From Russula earlei (taxonomy: Eukaryota > Basidiomycota > Agaricomycetes > Russulales > Russulaceae): a stretch of DNA of 64,000 nucleotides. Of the stretch, positions 10,091 through 20,336 are shown piece after piece. Position numbers and translations under genes: made by a program. Under the pieces are notes generated by a model that worked only from the letters and a program-made list of their open reading frames with translations, made no database searches and was not told the origin of the DNA. The stretch's first letter is position 1. Each line of letters opens with the position of its first letter. The stretch is from contig JAGFNK010000060.1 in assembly GCA_025769875.1 (NCBI GenBank), positions 62,001 to 126,000 of the forward strand, given 5' to 3'.

Positions 10091-11044
10091 TCAGCCTGTG
10101 TGGCGTAATCCCATAGCCTGCAAAAACTTCTCATGCTTCTCATGTGTAAGGCCTTTGGTCAAGATGTTGGCAACTTGGTCCTCAGTCGGGATGTACTGGA
10201 GACAAATCTCTTCGACTTTGACTTTGTGTTGCAGGAAATGGTGTTGGACTTCAATGTGTTTGGTTCGGTCGTGGAACTTGGGGTTTCATGTGATGGTGAT
10301 CACGGATTGGTTGTCCACGTGAAGGATGGTTAGGGAGTGAAGGTTCATCCTGAGCTCACTCAATAGATGTCTGAGCCAAATTGATTCTTTTGTAGCGTGC
10401 GCGGCGGCGATGTATTTGGCCTCGGTGCTTGAGAGAGCAACTGAGGTTTGTTTTTTAGAACTCCAGCTGATTGCACCCCCTCCAAGCATGAATACAAAAC
10501 TGGATGTGGATTTGCGATCATTGACATCGCTAGCCCAGTCCATGTTGGCAAAACCGTGCAAGACAGTGCTGCCAGGGACTCCACGTTGGAATATGAGCTG
10601 GCCATTGCTTGTGGCTCAGAGGTATCAGAACACGCGATCAAGCGTGTGCTGATGCTCAGCACCTGGGTTGGCAGCGTGTCACCCAAGGGCTGCTACTGTG
10701 TATGCAAGATCAGGACATGTGCCAAGCATTGGATACATGAGTGCACCGATGGCGCTCTGATATGACTTTACATCGATTTCAGGTGAGGTGAGTTTGGTGA
10801 GGTGTTTGTTTGTTAGTGTCAGCGTGCAGATGGGATGTGCGTCTGACTTTCCATGCTTTTCCAGGATTTCGTGTATGTATTTTTCCTGGGAGACGGTGAT
10901 CCAGCTGGCACAGCAGTCTCATGTGATGTGCATACCCAGGATCCAGGAGATTTCACCTAGGTCAGTCATTTCATAGTGTTGTTTTAGGGCTGATTTGTCT
11001 TTATTGATGGTTTCAATGTGTTTTGAAGCCATTGTTATGTCATC
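10091..11044 (-). pseudogene. Element B reverse transcriptase C-terminal half and RNase H
   Basis: On the minus strand from 11044 the frame continues the reverse transcriptase after the LTR-C insertion (TMASKHIETINKDK, then MTDLGEISWILGMHIT). It then runs through the connection region to RNase H (10561-10286: YADWASD-like NMDWASDVNDRKSTS, ISWSSKKQTSVALSSTEAKYIA) and ends with the tail LTKGLTHEKHEKFLQAMGL at 10091. At least three in-frame TGA codons replace residues that are arginine in related elements (after GMHIT, after AALG, and in RVF-YL), again consistent with CGA to TGA change. It is inactive. Confidence 0.85.
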
Positions 11045-11871
11045 TGTCAAGACACGTACTGCTGATCACTAAGGACTCAGGAGCAGGTGGGCAAGGGTTG
11101 GAACAGACAGTACGCAGCAAAGGCAGCGTTGAACAGGAGGATGAGCCAAATGACTAGAAGGTACCAGATGGGGACTGGTACATGCTGCAGGAGACAGAGG
11201 CGAAGGGCAGAGGCCAGTATGACGAAGGAATTTAAACAAGGCGGTCATTGAAGAGTACCTTGAAGACAAGGAAGGCTTTAGACTGAGCGGTCGCAGGGGA
11301 GTACCCAGGAGGATGAGAGTATCACAAATGGACAGTCTGATGACTGCCATGCTACATTGGGGCTTATATACAGTGTACAGGGTCGATTACAAAGAACTGG
11401 AACTATTCTAGACCCTTTGGTACCATCCAATAGGACTACAGAGGCATAAACTTGCTTGTGTCAAGTTTCAGGCTTACTGAGCGCATTACAGATCATTGTG
11501 GAGCAATGACATCATTATGATGTCACTGTGGAGCACTTAGTGAGCCTATGAGGTCACTGTGGAGTTGCTCAGTCAGCCATGATGTCATTAGAGCCTTGAT
11601 GACATCAGATGAGTTATGCAACAGCTTCTAAGAGTTTGTGCCGCTGTTTCAGGTTCTTGGTGGCTGGGTGACCATGTGGCTGCCACGCGATGATTACCCG
11701 ATCAGGAAACGGGTGCCTGGTTGTGTTATAGTGCCTTTGCAATAGCGATATCTTGTACTGCAGGAGGGATAGCCCAGGAAATGGAAGGGAGTTGGCAATG
11801 CGAAGTGAGAGAGGTCTCACTTGAGTGAAATAGGACAATCTATGGCCAGGACCTGGCCTTGGTTCGTAACA
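11045..11871 (-). repeat. Solo LTR, family C (copy 3), inserted at the YVDD box of element B
   Basis: The unit is 827 bp in reverse orientation (TGTCAAGACACG at the left end, GGTTCGTAACA at the right). It is flanked by a perfect 5-bp duplication TCATC (11040-11044, 11872-11876). On the element B strand the duplication is GATGA, so the insertion falls exactly inside the codons for the two aspartates of the reverse transcriptase YVDD catalytic box. It carries the same TGACATCA palindromic block as the other copies. Confidence 0.92.
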
Positions 11872-11999
11872 TCATCAACGTATAGGGCATTGATGGATAG
11901 GTGTCCCTCAATTGTGCGAGTGAAAACGGTGTGGTCAGTGTTGGTTCATTGATAGCCCATGGCATTGAGTTTGCCATGGATGTCCTCATACCAGACGCA
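11872..11999 (-). pseudogene. Element B reverse transcriptase, middle fragment up to YVDD
   Basis: A short piece of reverse transcriptase is stranded between two solo LTRs. Read on the minus strand it gives GKLNAMGY, a TGA stop, then TNTDHTVFTR and HLSINALYVDD, where LTR-C interrupts the catalytic aspartates. The TGA stands where an arginine is usual in copia elements. Confidence 0.8.
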
Positions 12000-12539
12000 T
12001 GTTAAGATTCTCTTGACTCTCGAACTGTTGTCTGTTTCTGCTGACTCGTCTGTGATTACTCATGTGCCCGCTTATCAATCTGGCTTAGTGATGGCTTACT
12101 GATTGGCTTACTGATCACTTACTGATTGCTTACTGATTGCTTACTGATTGCTTACTGATACTAGGAAAGAATGACTCACGCGTGAGTCATTTCTAACATT
12201 CTGAATTGCGCTTTCTGTATTTGGATACTACTGGTTCTCAGCTATGTACACCCCGAGTTTCATACGAATCGGATCAGTAGTTATTGAGATATCGTATAAA
12301 TAGTCTGTAGTACCAAGAAGTCGAGCCTTACGCTCGACTTACACTTTTGCCAAGATAACTATCTTGCCACACGATCTAAAACAAAACTATAGTGCAGACT
12401 CTAACTGAAAGAGGTCCCTCTCTTTTCTACATTCAATCTTCCTGAGATAATATCAAAGGGTTCGAAGTCTAGTGCTTGAACTATATCAAGCAACTCTTTC
12501 ACCAGAAGAGTCGGTACTAAGATCTGTCAGATCTTAACA
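12000..12539 (+). repeat. Solo LTR, family D (copy 2), inserted in element B reverse transcriptase
   Basis: The unit is 540 bp, from TGTTAAGATTC to CAGATCTTAACA, with a perfect 5-bp duplication ACGCA (11995-11999, 12540-12544). It has the same tandem TTACTGATTGC repeats and the same TATAAATAG box as copy 1 at 4895-5430. The two copies are close in sequence, so family D was active after element B inserted. Confidence 0.92.
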
Positions 12540-14588
12540 ACGCATCCACCTTGCTTTGTGCCATAGAGGGCTTTGATTAGGTGCAAGACCATGCCTTTGG
12601 GTACATCAAAACCAGGAGGAGGCCCCATGAAAATTTCCTCTTTGAGCTCTCCATTCAGGTATGCCGATTTAACATCCATTTGATGGACTTCTAGGTCGCA
12701 TTCAGCAGCAAGGGCCAGTATCATACAAAGGGAGGCGAACTTGGCTATGGGAGCAAAGGTCTCATCATAGTCAATGCCTTCAATCTGTGTGAAACCCTGT
12801 GCGACAACGTGGGCCTTGTACTTTTGGATAGTGCCATCAGGTCCTTGCTTGATGCGGAAGACCCACTTGCTCCCAACAACCTTGCGATCTTTGGGGCACA
12901 GAGCGATCTCATACTCGCCCATGTGCTCGAATGAGCGGTGCTCATCGTTGCAGGCAATTTCCCATTCGGCTGCATCAGGTCTGGCCATAGCCTGGGCATA
13001 GGTGCGTGGCTCGTCAGTTGTGGTTGTGTGAGCTATGTTGGCACTTTCTGCAGCACATTTTCGTGACCCATACGATGTCACGGAATAGCATGGGTCATCA
13101 TCGTGGATGGGCGTGTGAATAGTGCATTTGGGGCAGGTGTTGGTTGGTTCAGGTATGGCAGACGGTTGGGAGGTGAGTGTGCTCTCAACTTCAGTCTTGC
13201 TTTCAGTTTCTGATGGAGGTTCAGATGGGGAGAATTTGGGAGGTGGAGTGTCTATGGACATGCTCGATGTGTCTGCGTCGTCATGGTCATGTTGGATGAC
13301 GATGTGCTCGAACAAGTTAGCTGCCCCCCCTTCATCAAAGATCACATTGCAAGACTCCAGGAAATGGTGGGACAGTCAATGGACAAGGTGGTAAGCTTTA
13401 CGATTTCATGCATATCCAAGGAATGTGCAGAGTAATGACTTTGCAGCCAATTTGCTATGTTTTTTGTCTGGGATGTGCACGAATGCTCGGGCGCCAAAGA
13501 CGCGAAGGCGGGAGACATCAGGCTTATTTCCACTCCACACTTCCTCTGGGGTGGTGTCCTCGAGGGCACGCATTGGGACGACGTTGTGCAAAAGGGCCGC
13601 ATATTTGAGGGCTGCGTACCAAAATGATTCTGGCAGTTCAGTGTCAGTCAGCATTGCACGAACTTTGTCAAGGAGCGTCCGGTTCATGCGCTTGGCCACA
13701 CCATTGTGCTGTGGTGTGTCAGGTGTTGTAATCTCCTGCTTGATACCCTTTCCCTCAAGGTATTTGGTAATTTCAGAGCCCGTGTATTCACCCCCTCCAT
13801 CGCTGCACAGAGCTTTCATGCAAAGGCCAGTTTCAAGTTTGGCTCATGCAATGAAGGCTTTTAGGTGGTGCGCGACATCACTTTTATGGCATAGTCCCTC
13901 GACAAAGACTTTTCGGGACTTGTCATTGGTGAAAGTGACAAATATTCAAAGCCTGGTGCAAGTGCATAGGCATTTTGCCACAGACATCGGAAAAAATGCG
14001 GCTGAGTACAATGTCAGAGCGCATTTCGGTGGTCTTTTGGATGTCGAGGCGGGTCTGTTTGCCTTTGAGGCAGGGCTCGCAAGGTGTGGTGAGTGCTGTG
14101 CCACCTGAGATCTCCATACCCTTCACCATCCCCTTTCTGACCATGTGTATTACGGTGTCAGCGTTCAGGTGGCCTAGGCAACGATGCCAGGTTTCAACAT
14201 TTGTTTTCAAGACCATGCTGTGTACCGTGAGGGCAGTCTCGCATGTGGGTCACGTGTCGCCACCTTTGGCTGGAAAGGTGTTGATTTGGGCGATGCAGGC
14301 GGTTTCTGGGGTGGCTGTTCTCATGTCCATCACGTAGAGGTTGCCTTGGAGGTGGCCATCACAGGTAAGTTGTCCCAGCTGGTTGTATATTTGACAGTCA
14401 TGCCCGGTGAAGCAAACGTTGGCACCATGCCAAGTGAGGTGGGTGACCGATAGCAAGTTACCATTCAGGTCAGGGATGAAAAGGACCTCCTGGAGGATGG
14501 CATTGCGCCATTGTCCATCGGCGTTCATGCAGACGGGAATGCACCCAACGCCAGTGGCATGGATGATGCTATTATCACCCAAAGTGAT
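12540..14588 (-). pseudogene. Element B pol: pre-integrase, integrase and reverse transcriptase start
   Basis: From right to left: the protease C-terminal and pre-integrase region (14582-13923; LLSVTHL, then the zinc motif TWHRCLGHLNADT....C..CLKGKQTR). Next is the integrase (13819-13406: LCSDGGGEY, TPDTPQHNGVAKRMNRTL with the catalytic glutamate position, then VFGARAFVH and TFLGYA). Then comes a linker rich in S, T, P and E, and the reverse transcriptase start (SKWVFRIKQGPDG, GIDYDETFAPIA, LNGELKEEIFM, LIKALYGTKQ). The linker connects the frames only with shifts, and the segment is cut by LTR-D at 12540. It is a decayed copia pol. Confidence 0.85.
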
Positions 14589-15665
14589 TTAAATTTGGGG
14601 CATGAGGACAGAGAAAGTGGAGAACCAGCTGTGATTGCAGCTCATGGTGCGTGATGTACTGGAATCAACTATCCAGCATTGCTGACTGGATGGATTGTGG
14701 TGTGCTTGGAAAGCAAATGTAATGGTGTCGCATGGCGACGGATCGATGGCAACTGCGCTGAAAAGCTGCACCACGGTCTCGCTGGGGTCAGTGGCTGCAA
14801 TGTTTGCAGATGTGGGTTGCTTTGTGGGCATCGGAGTGGTTCCGGTTCCCTTTGCCTCCTGCTCCCTCTTTAGTTTCTGACACTCCTGCATGTCATGGCC
14901 ACAGATATTACAGTGAGTGCAGTGTTTCTTCCCCCTTTCCCCTTGCTTATTCTTGTCCTTCGATTTCGCAGCTGCTTTGGCGAAGAAAGCGGTAGCCCCA
15001 ACTCTGGACGCGCACATGTGACGCTGCTCATTGAGGAGGATCTGGGTTGTGACAAGGTCGGTGGACATCTCTGTGGCTTTACTGGTGTACAGGATTGTCT
15101 TAAGGGTCAACATGGATTCAGGGAGTGTTAGGACAAGGATGAACCCAAGGACTTTGTCCTCGTGCGGGAAGCCCAGGGTGTCGAGGGTGCGAGCGGTGCA
15201 TAGGAGCTTGTTGATCTGAGGTTCAAGTGGTTCGTCCTCAGAAAGTGTGCTCTGGAATAGCTCTTCCATGAGGTGAGCGATTCGTTGTTCACCTTTCCCT
15301 TCATACTGGGCTGACAGTTTGTTCCAACAGTCCTTAGCTGTCTTAGTACCGAGAACGGAGTTAAGGGGTTTGTTCTTCAGCGTAAGGGAGATCTGCATGC
15401 ATGCCTCCTGGTCTCTATAAGACCAGTCTGCAAAGGCTGCAGGATCAGAGGTTTGGTCGGGTTTGGTGTAGGTGCCATCAACTACTGTCCAGAGCTCGCG
15501 GAGTTCGAGGATCATCTGGACGCAGTACTTCCAGAACTGAAACTCGGTCCCATCGTTATCGAGGAAAGGGACCTCATAGTGGCGCGTGGTGGCTTTGGGG
15601 CTGATGGTTGCCGCTTCCGAGGGGGAAGTATTTCTGCCTTGCAATGGAGACAAGTGAGTACCCAT
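14589..15665 (-). pseudogene. Element B gag with zinc knuckle and mutated protease motif
   Basis: An open frame of 358 codons begins at the ATG at 15665, about 70 bp inside the 5' LTR. It holds the UBN2-type gag (KYCVQMILELRELWTVVDG, then AKDCWNKLSAQYEGKGEQR) and a CCHC knuckle (CTHCNICGHDMQEC, near residues 250-263). At the C-terminal end the protease active-site region reads WIVDSSTSR, where functional elements have D-S/T-G-A; the catalytic glycine and alanine are lost. The gag frame is intact, but the element is dead through its protease and pol lesions. Confidence 0.8.
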
Positions 15666-15737
15666 TGTTTATGGTGTGAAGGTTTCTGGATGTGTATAGA
15701 TGTGGATGTTATTTAGAGCCACCTAGGTCTCATAATC

Positions 15738-16060
15738 TGTAGCGATAGTATCGTGCTCAGTCTGTGAGAATCAAGACTATATTAAGTGTTCTAACCTGTA
15801 GCAATAGTATCGTGCTAGGTAGTATAGTATCAGTATCAAAAGTTAATGAGATAGAAAATGTAACTGACCTCAGTCTGTGAGAATCAAGACTGAGGTGTGA
15901 GGGTGAAAGTATAGTACATTATATACTTGAATCAGTCAAAGGTAAAGTGGCATGAAAGGAAGGCCATGTTATCTAAACATGCATATGTGTGAGCCTCAGA
16001 ACTCGGAGCTTGGACTTCCAAGCTGGTGTTGTCATTGCACCTGTGGCTGTAACTCCAACA
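15738..16060 (-). repeat. 5' LTR of element B (LTR family B)
   Basis: The LTR is 323 bp and matches 9762-10083 closely, including the hairpin with a 10-nt loop. The differences I can see are mostly paired CA/TG changes at sites that look like ancestral CpG, for example CCTTGG versus CCTCAG. The target duplication AACTA follows at 16061-16065. Confidence 0.9.
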
Positions 16061-16252
16061 AACTAAACTGAAGTGAGTACTTAGTCTATGATATCTTATC
16101 ACTCTGTACTGATAACGTGTTGTAGCTATTGTCTGATAGGTACATTATTTATATCAGTTTTGTATCAACTAAACTGAACTATTGTCTGATAGATCTGCCT
16201 GTGATCTTATCATCTGCTGCTATCTAATCACACACACTGCACATTTTCAACA
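16061..16252 (+). repeat. 3' LTR of element A, right part
   Basis: This is the continuation of the 3' LTR of element A after the element B insertion. The first five bases, AACTA, are the duplicated target. The total without the duplicate is 479 bp, equal to the 5' LTR. It ends TTTTCAACA and is followed by TACAG, the target duplication of element A. The stretch 16258-16499 beyond it holds no gene. Confidence 0.92.
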
Positions 16253-16499
16253 TACAGGGCAAGGGATGTGACAGGAAATGGGACAAAGCTAAGCTTGGGA
16301 CATTCCCCAGCTTCTACAGGCACTTAAATACTGTATCTAGCAAGGCTGTACAGTGCCATATGCAGAATAATAGATAAATGGTAAGCCAATGGCAAAAGAG
16401 GATCAATCAGCAGATGAACATAAGAAAGTAAGATGACAGCTGTCAATCAATATCAAGGGATGAAATGGTAACCAAGGGGATGAGGGTGACAGAAGATAA

Positions 16500-18647
16500 C
16501 AATAATGGAAACGGTTAGTGACAACCAACAAGGGGGTAGATCATGACACTTGGTCTGTAGCTGTCCCTGGTGGGGCATTTTTTGTCTCTGCAGTGGTGTC
16601 TGCTCATCCAGCAATTGAGGCATTTGAAATGCATGCAGTCACAGAAGCCTGTGGTTGTGTGTTTCCGTGGGCACTTCTGGTCATGTTCCTTGGATGTGTG
16701 AGCAGCACCACATATATAGCACTTAACTGAGTCCTTGGCCAGTGGGCATGTCTTGGATCATTTCGTGTGTCCCAGGGCATGACATTTCGAGCACTGTACT
16801 AGGGCCGGTTTGTCAATCCACTTACATATGGTAACTTCCTTGCCAAAGAGGGAGGTGTGGCCCTTAAGAAGTGTGTTTGTTACCAATCCCCCTAGGTCCA
16901 AGATGGCAAAGGTGAGAGTTGAGTAGGGCCCATTTATGCATTCAATTGGTTTTAGCCATCTTGGTAGCATAGAGAAGTGGGCTTTCTTGAGTCCTGGTAG
17001 TGAGTTGACTTCCATGAGGAGTTCATTCATACTGAAAATTAAGCTGTCATTGTCTTTGACTGGGACACCGTGCATGAGGAAACAGGTCCATCCCATGGAG
17101 GGGCATAGTTGGCCCACTCCCTGGAATGGCCTAAGAAGGAAGGGTTCATATGACATTATGTGGTCAAATGATATGTTCCCTTCAAAGGAGAACACAAAGT
17201 TCCCTTTACTGCGTGGGTGAACACTCCACCTACCAGCTTTCAGGGGGATTGGATTGGCTACTGCCTTGCCTATTTGGAGGCATACTTCCCTGATGATCAC
17301 ATCCACTGCTCTGGCTCATATATTCTGTTCCACCTGTCCATTGTTATGTCCACCCAACCTCAGGACTGTCACTTCCGTGACAGCCAGCATGTTACGGGTT
17401 CTGGGTTTTGGTCCTGAGGGATTGTTGGTGTCAGCTGCCATGGTCATGGCTATCATAGCATATGATGCTGGTGTGATTATTGACATTGCTGGTGTGGTAC
17501 CAGTGATGTGTGTTCCTTGGTTCGCACCCTTCATTTTCCTCCGGTAGGAGACCTGAGTGAAATTAGCCTCTGTGTTACCTGGACCATTTGCTGGGGCGCT
17601 GTAGTGGGTGTTGGGGCTGATGATGGCAGTTGTTTTGTTTAGTGGTGGCAGCATGGAAAGCTTCTCCAACATGTCTAGTTGTGCCGCAAAGGGGGCCATT
17701 GCTTTCATGACCATTTTGGTGATTGCATCTGCATCTAGGTGGGCGATGTCCTGTGTTGTGGTCAGCATGCTAGGGTAGGTTTTACCTTTGGGGTTTGGTG
17801 TTGGTGATGGGTCCACCTGACTGGTAGCTGGGTGGGATATGTTAAAGGTTCATGTTGTGTTTCATCCTCTCAGTGTTTGGGGCAGAGAGGGCATGCTGTA
17901 CATATTGTCAGGGTGTGTGTTCTGGGGGCCCTCTTAGCAGCTTTCCTTCAGTAGTCCTCCAGAAGGTTGGGGTGCTCATCCTGGTAGTTGATGAGGTTGC
18001 CAGTGATGTGGTCCGCTAGGAGGCTGGCTGCACTTGTCAGTTTATGGAAGTATGTGGGGTGGTTTGGTGACAAAGGAGTCGGGTCAGCAGTGGCAGTGAT
18101 GATGTCTCCCACCTTGTCTTCTCCTAGTTTGTCTATTGATTGGGTAAAGCCTCTTCCAATAGCATTAACTAGGAGGCAGCATATTTCAGCCCATTCCAGT
18201 GCATTCAGGGTTCTTGGGGTTTTTGGGGGGGTGAAACCTTTCTGGATGATCTCGATGTAGTCATAGGTATATGAGAGTATGCCAAGGGGGTTGTTTCCCT
18301 GAACTGCTGGTTGGTTTGGGTTTAGGTTGTCTCCCATGGATGGGGTTGTGTGCTCCAGCTTTGTTCCCAGCCAGAGTGTAGAGTTCCAGGTTAGACATTT
18401 TGTCTGTGTCTTCCCCATTGTCTGGGGTGGTCATAGTACCTTTTGGGTGGTCTCTTATCAGTGGGTCAGCTTTCCCTGGGTCGGGGGGCTTTACCAGAGG
18501 GGGCAGTGGGGGGTTTGAAATGTGGTTAGGGTTAGGAAGTGGTGGTGGTGGCGGACCAAGATCCATTGGTTGAGTTGAAGTCCGGTCCATTGCCATTGGA
18601 CTGAAAATGGACCGCAGATCAAACCAGACCAGACCAATGGCAACCAA
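16500..18647 (-). pseudogene. LINE-type ORF1 (gag-like, CCHC zinc fingers), broken
   Basis: Several minus-strand open stretches line up as one decayed protein. The start lies near 18647 and is proline-rich (PPPPLPNPNH). Then come 18418-17948, 17816-17316 and 17306-16758, the last ending in the zinc knuckle CSKCHALGHTK. After a TGA where arginine would fit, two more cysteine/histidine clusters follow (CYICGAAHTSKEHDQKC and FKCLNCWMSRHHCRDKKC). RNA-binding proteins with repeated CCHC knuckles are typical of ORF1 in non-LTR retrotransposons of fungi. The orientation matches the endonuclease fragment at 1-347, so both may be halves of one LINE split by later insertions. A domesticated CCHC gene that decayed is an alternative. 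Confidence 0.55.
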
Positions 18648-18848
18648 ACTGTAGCTGTGTCAGCAGTATCCACAGTGCGTTTGTTTCGTTCACACATGCT
18701 CACTCATCCTCTCCTCCCTCTTCTTCCCACTAAACCTCTCTCCATGGTCAACATGACTACCTCCCTGGAAAAGCCTCCACCTCATTACCCATAACAAGCC
18801 ACATTCCTGACTCAGCTGGAATGGATTTGCACATGCAGTATTTCATTT

Positions 18849-20336
18849 TTGTTTCTGTGGCTACTTTGTTTTAATTTTTACACCACCACTCAGTATGTCA
18901 GTTGTCTCCCATTTGCTTACCCATGTGTGCCCTGTGGCTCGCGCACTCGGGCCCCTATACCTCTATCCAACCCTCAACTATACATATCACTGGCATTGCC
19001 AGCCACTGCCTCTACATCTCCCATTGCTGCCCCAGTCTCGTCCACTGCCATGCCCTCACTCGTCTCCTCTCTGCCTGCGTCAGCCACAGCCTCCGCACTC
19101 CCAGTCTCAGCCTCAGCATTGCCAACCACCTCTACATCTCCTGTTGCCACCCCAGTCCTTGTCTCACGCTCCACCACACCTGTAGCCTCAGCCTCACCCA
19201 CCAACATCTTAGTGCCACCTGTCAAGACACGTACTGCTGATCCGTGTGGACTCAGGAGCAGGTGGGCAAGGGTCGGAACAGATGGTACGCGGCGTAGGCG
19301 GCGTTGAACAAGAGGACGAGCCAAATGACTAAGATGTACCAGATGGGGACTGGTACGTGTAACTGGAGGCAGAGGCAAAGGTTAGAAGCCAGTGCAACGA
19401 GGGGGCTTTAAACAAGGCGGTCGTAGAAGAGTACCTTGGAAGCGAGAGGAATCTTTAAACTGAGCGGTCACAGGGGAGTACCCAGGAAGATGAGAGTATC
19501 ACAAATGGACAGTCTGACGACTGCCATGCTTCATTGGGGCTTATATACAGTATACAGGGTCGATTACAAAGCACTGGGACTATTCTAGACTCTTTGGTAC
19601 CATCCAATAGGACTACAGAGGCATAAACTTGCTTGTGTCAACTTTCAGGCTTACTGAGCGTATTACTGATCATTGTGGAGCGATGACATCATTATGATGT
19701 CACTGTGGAGCGCTTAGTGAGCCTATGAGGTCACTGTGGAGTCGCTCAGTCAGCCACGATGTCATTGGAGCCTTGATGACATCAGATGATTTATGCAATA
19801 GTTTCTAAGAGTTTGTGCCGCTGTTTCGGGTCCATGGTGGCTGGGTGGCCATGTGGCTGCCACGCGATGATTACCCGATTAGGAAACTGGTGCCTGGTCG
19901 TGTTATAGTGTCTTTGCAATAGCAATATCTTGTACCGCAGGGGGGATAGCCCAGAAAATGGAAGGGAGTCGGCAATGCAAAGTGAGAGAGGTTCTTCTTG
20001 AGTAAAATAGGACAATCTTCGGCCAGGACTTGGCCTTGGTTCGTAACACCACCCACCACCTCAAGCCCAGCTCAATTGGCCATTGCCACCACACCCTCAG
20101 CCTCATCCACTGCCGTTCTGGGTCTAGTCCCAGCCACTGCTCTGCTTCCTGACCATGCCGCCCTCTCACTTCCATCGCTAGCCATTATGCTGCCTCACAC
20201 CACCAAGAAAGAACGCACAAATAACTGGAAAACAAAGAGCACACCACTGCCTCAGAAGAGCAGATGTCACAACGCCACCTCACAGAAAGAACATCAGACC
20301 CTGCCACCACACTGTTGTCACAGGAGAAGCTGCTGA
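18849..20336 (+). pseudogene. Low-complexity S/T/A/P-rich open frame split by a solo LTR
   Basis: A plus-strand frame starting around 18849 encodes a protein made mostly of serine, threonine, alanine and proline (repeats of SASALP, TSTSPVATP). It is interrupted at 19219 by a family C solo LTR. Removing the LTR and one CCACC duplication continues the same frame through a similar composition to a stop near 20334. I do not recognise it. It could be a decayed gag or a mucin-like gene; low complexity alone gives such open frames, so it may not be a gene at all. From 20340 to 21000 follow CAC/CCT-rich sequence and a small CAG run near 20760, with no gene. Confidence 0.3.
19220..20048 (-). repeat. 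Solo LTR, family C (copy 4)
   Basis: The unit is 829 bp in reverse orientation, from TGTCAAGACACG to GGTTCGTAACA, with a perfect 5-bp duplication CCACC (19215-19219, 20049-20053). It contains the 19-bp TGACATCA palindrome block and TATA-like box of the family. Confidence 0.92.

Larger units (their letters stand above)
9762..16060 (-). mobile_element. Element B: Ty1/copia retrotransposon, minus strand, nested in element A
   Basis: It is bounded by 322/323-bp LTRs (9762-10083 and 15738-16060) and a perfect 5-bp duplication AACTA (9757-9761, 16061-16065). Genes read right to left: gag with a CCHC knuckle, degenerate protease, integrase, reverse transcriptase and RNase H. A purine tract (AGGGGGCG on the minus strand) sits next to the left, 3' LTR. 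Two solo LTRs have inserted (C at 11045-11871, D at 12000-12539). Subtracting them with their duplications leaves about 4.92 kb. Since it interrupts the 3' LTR of element A it is younger than A, and the two solo LTRs inside it are younger still. Confidence 0.93.
3304..16252 (+). mobile_element. Element A: Ty1/copia retrotransposon, multiply interrupted
   Basis: The element is bounded by 479-bp LTRs (3304-3782 and the split 9470-9761 + 16066-16252) and by a perfect 5-bp target duplication TACAG (3299-3303 and 16253-16257). Inside, on the plus strand, come gag with a zinc knuckle, protease, integrase, reverse transcriptase and RNase H: the copia order, with integrase before reverse transcriptase. 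It has been entered by a solo LTR-D, a solo LTR-C and the complete element B. Subtracting these with their duplications leaves about 5.27 kb, normal for a copia element. A candidate primer-binding region follows the 5' LTR directly (GGTTATGGGC), and a purine run (GGGGGAA) precedes the 3' LTR. Frameshifts and stops make it inactive. Confidence 0.93.
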
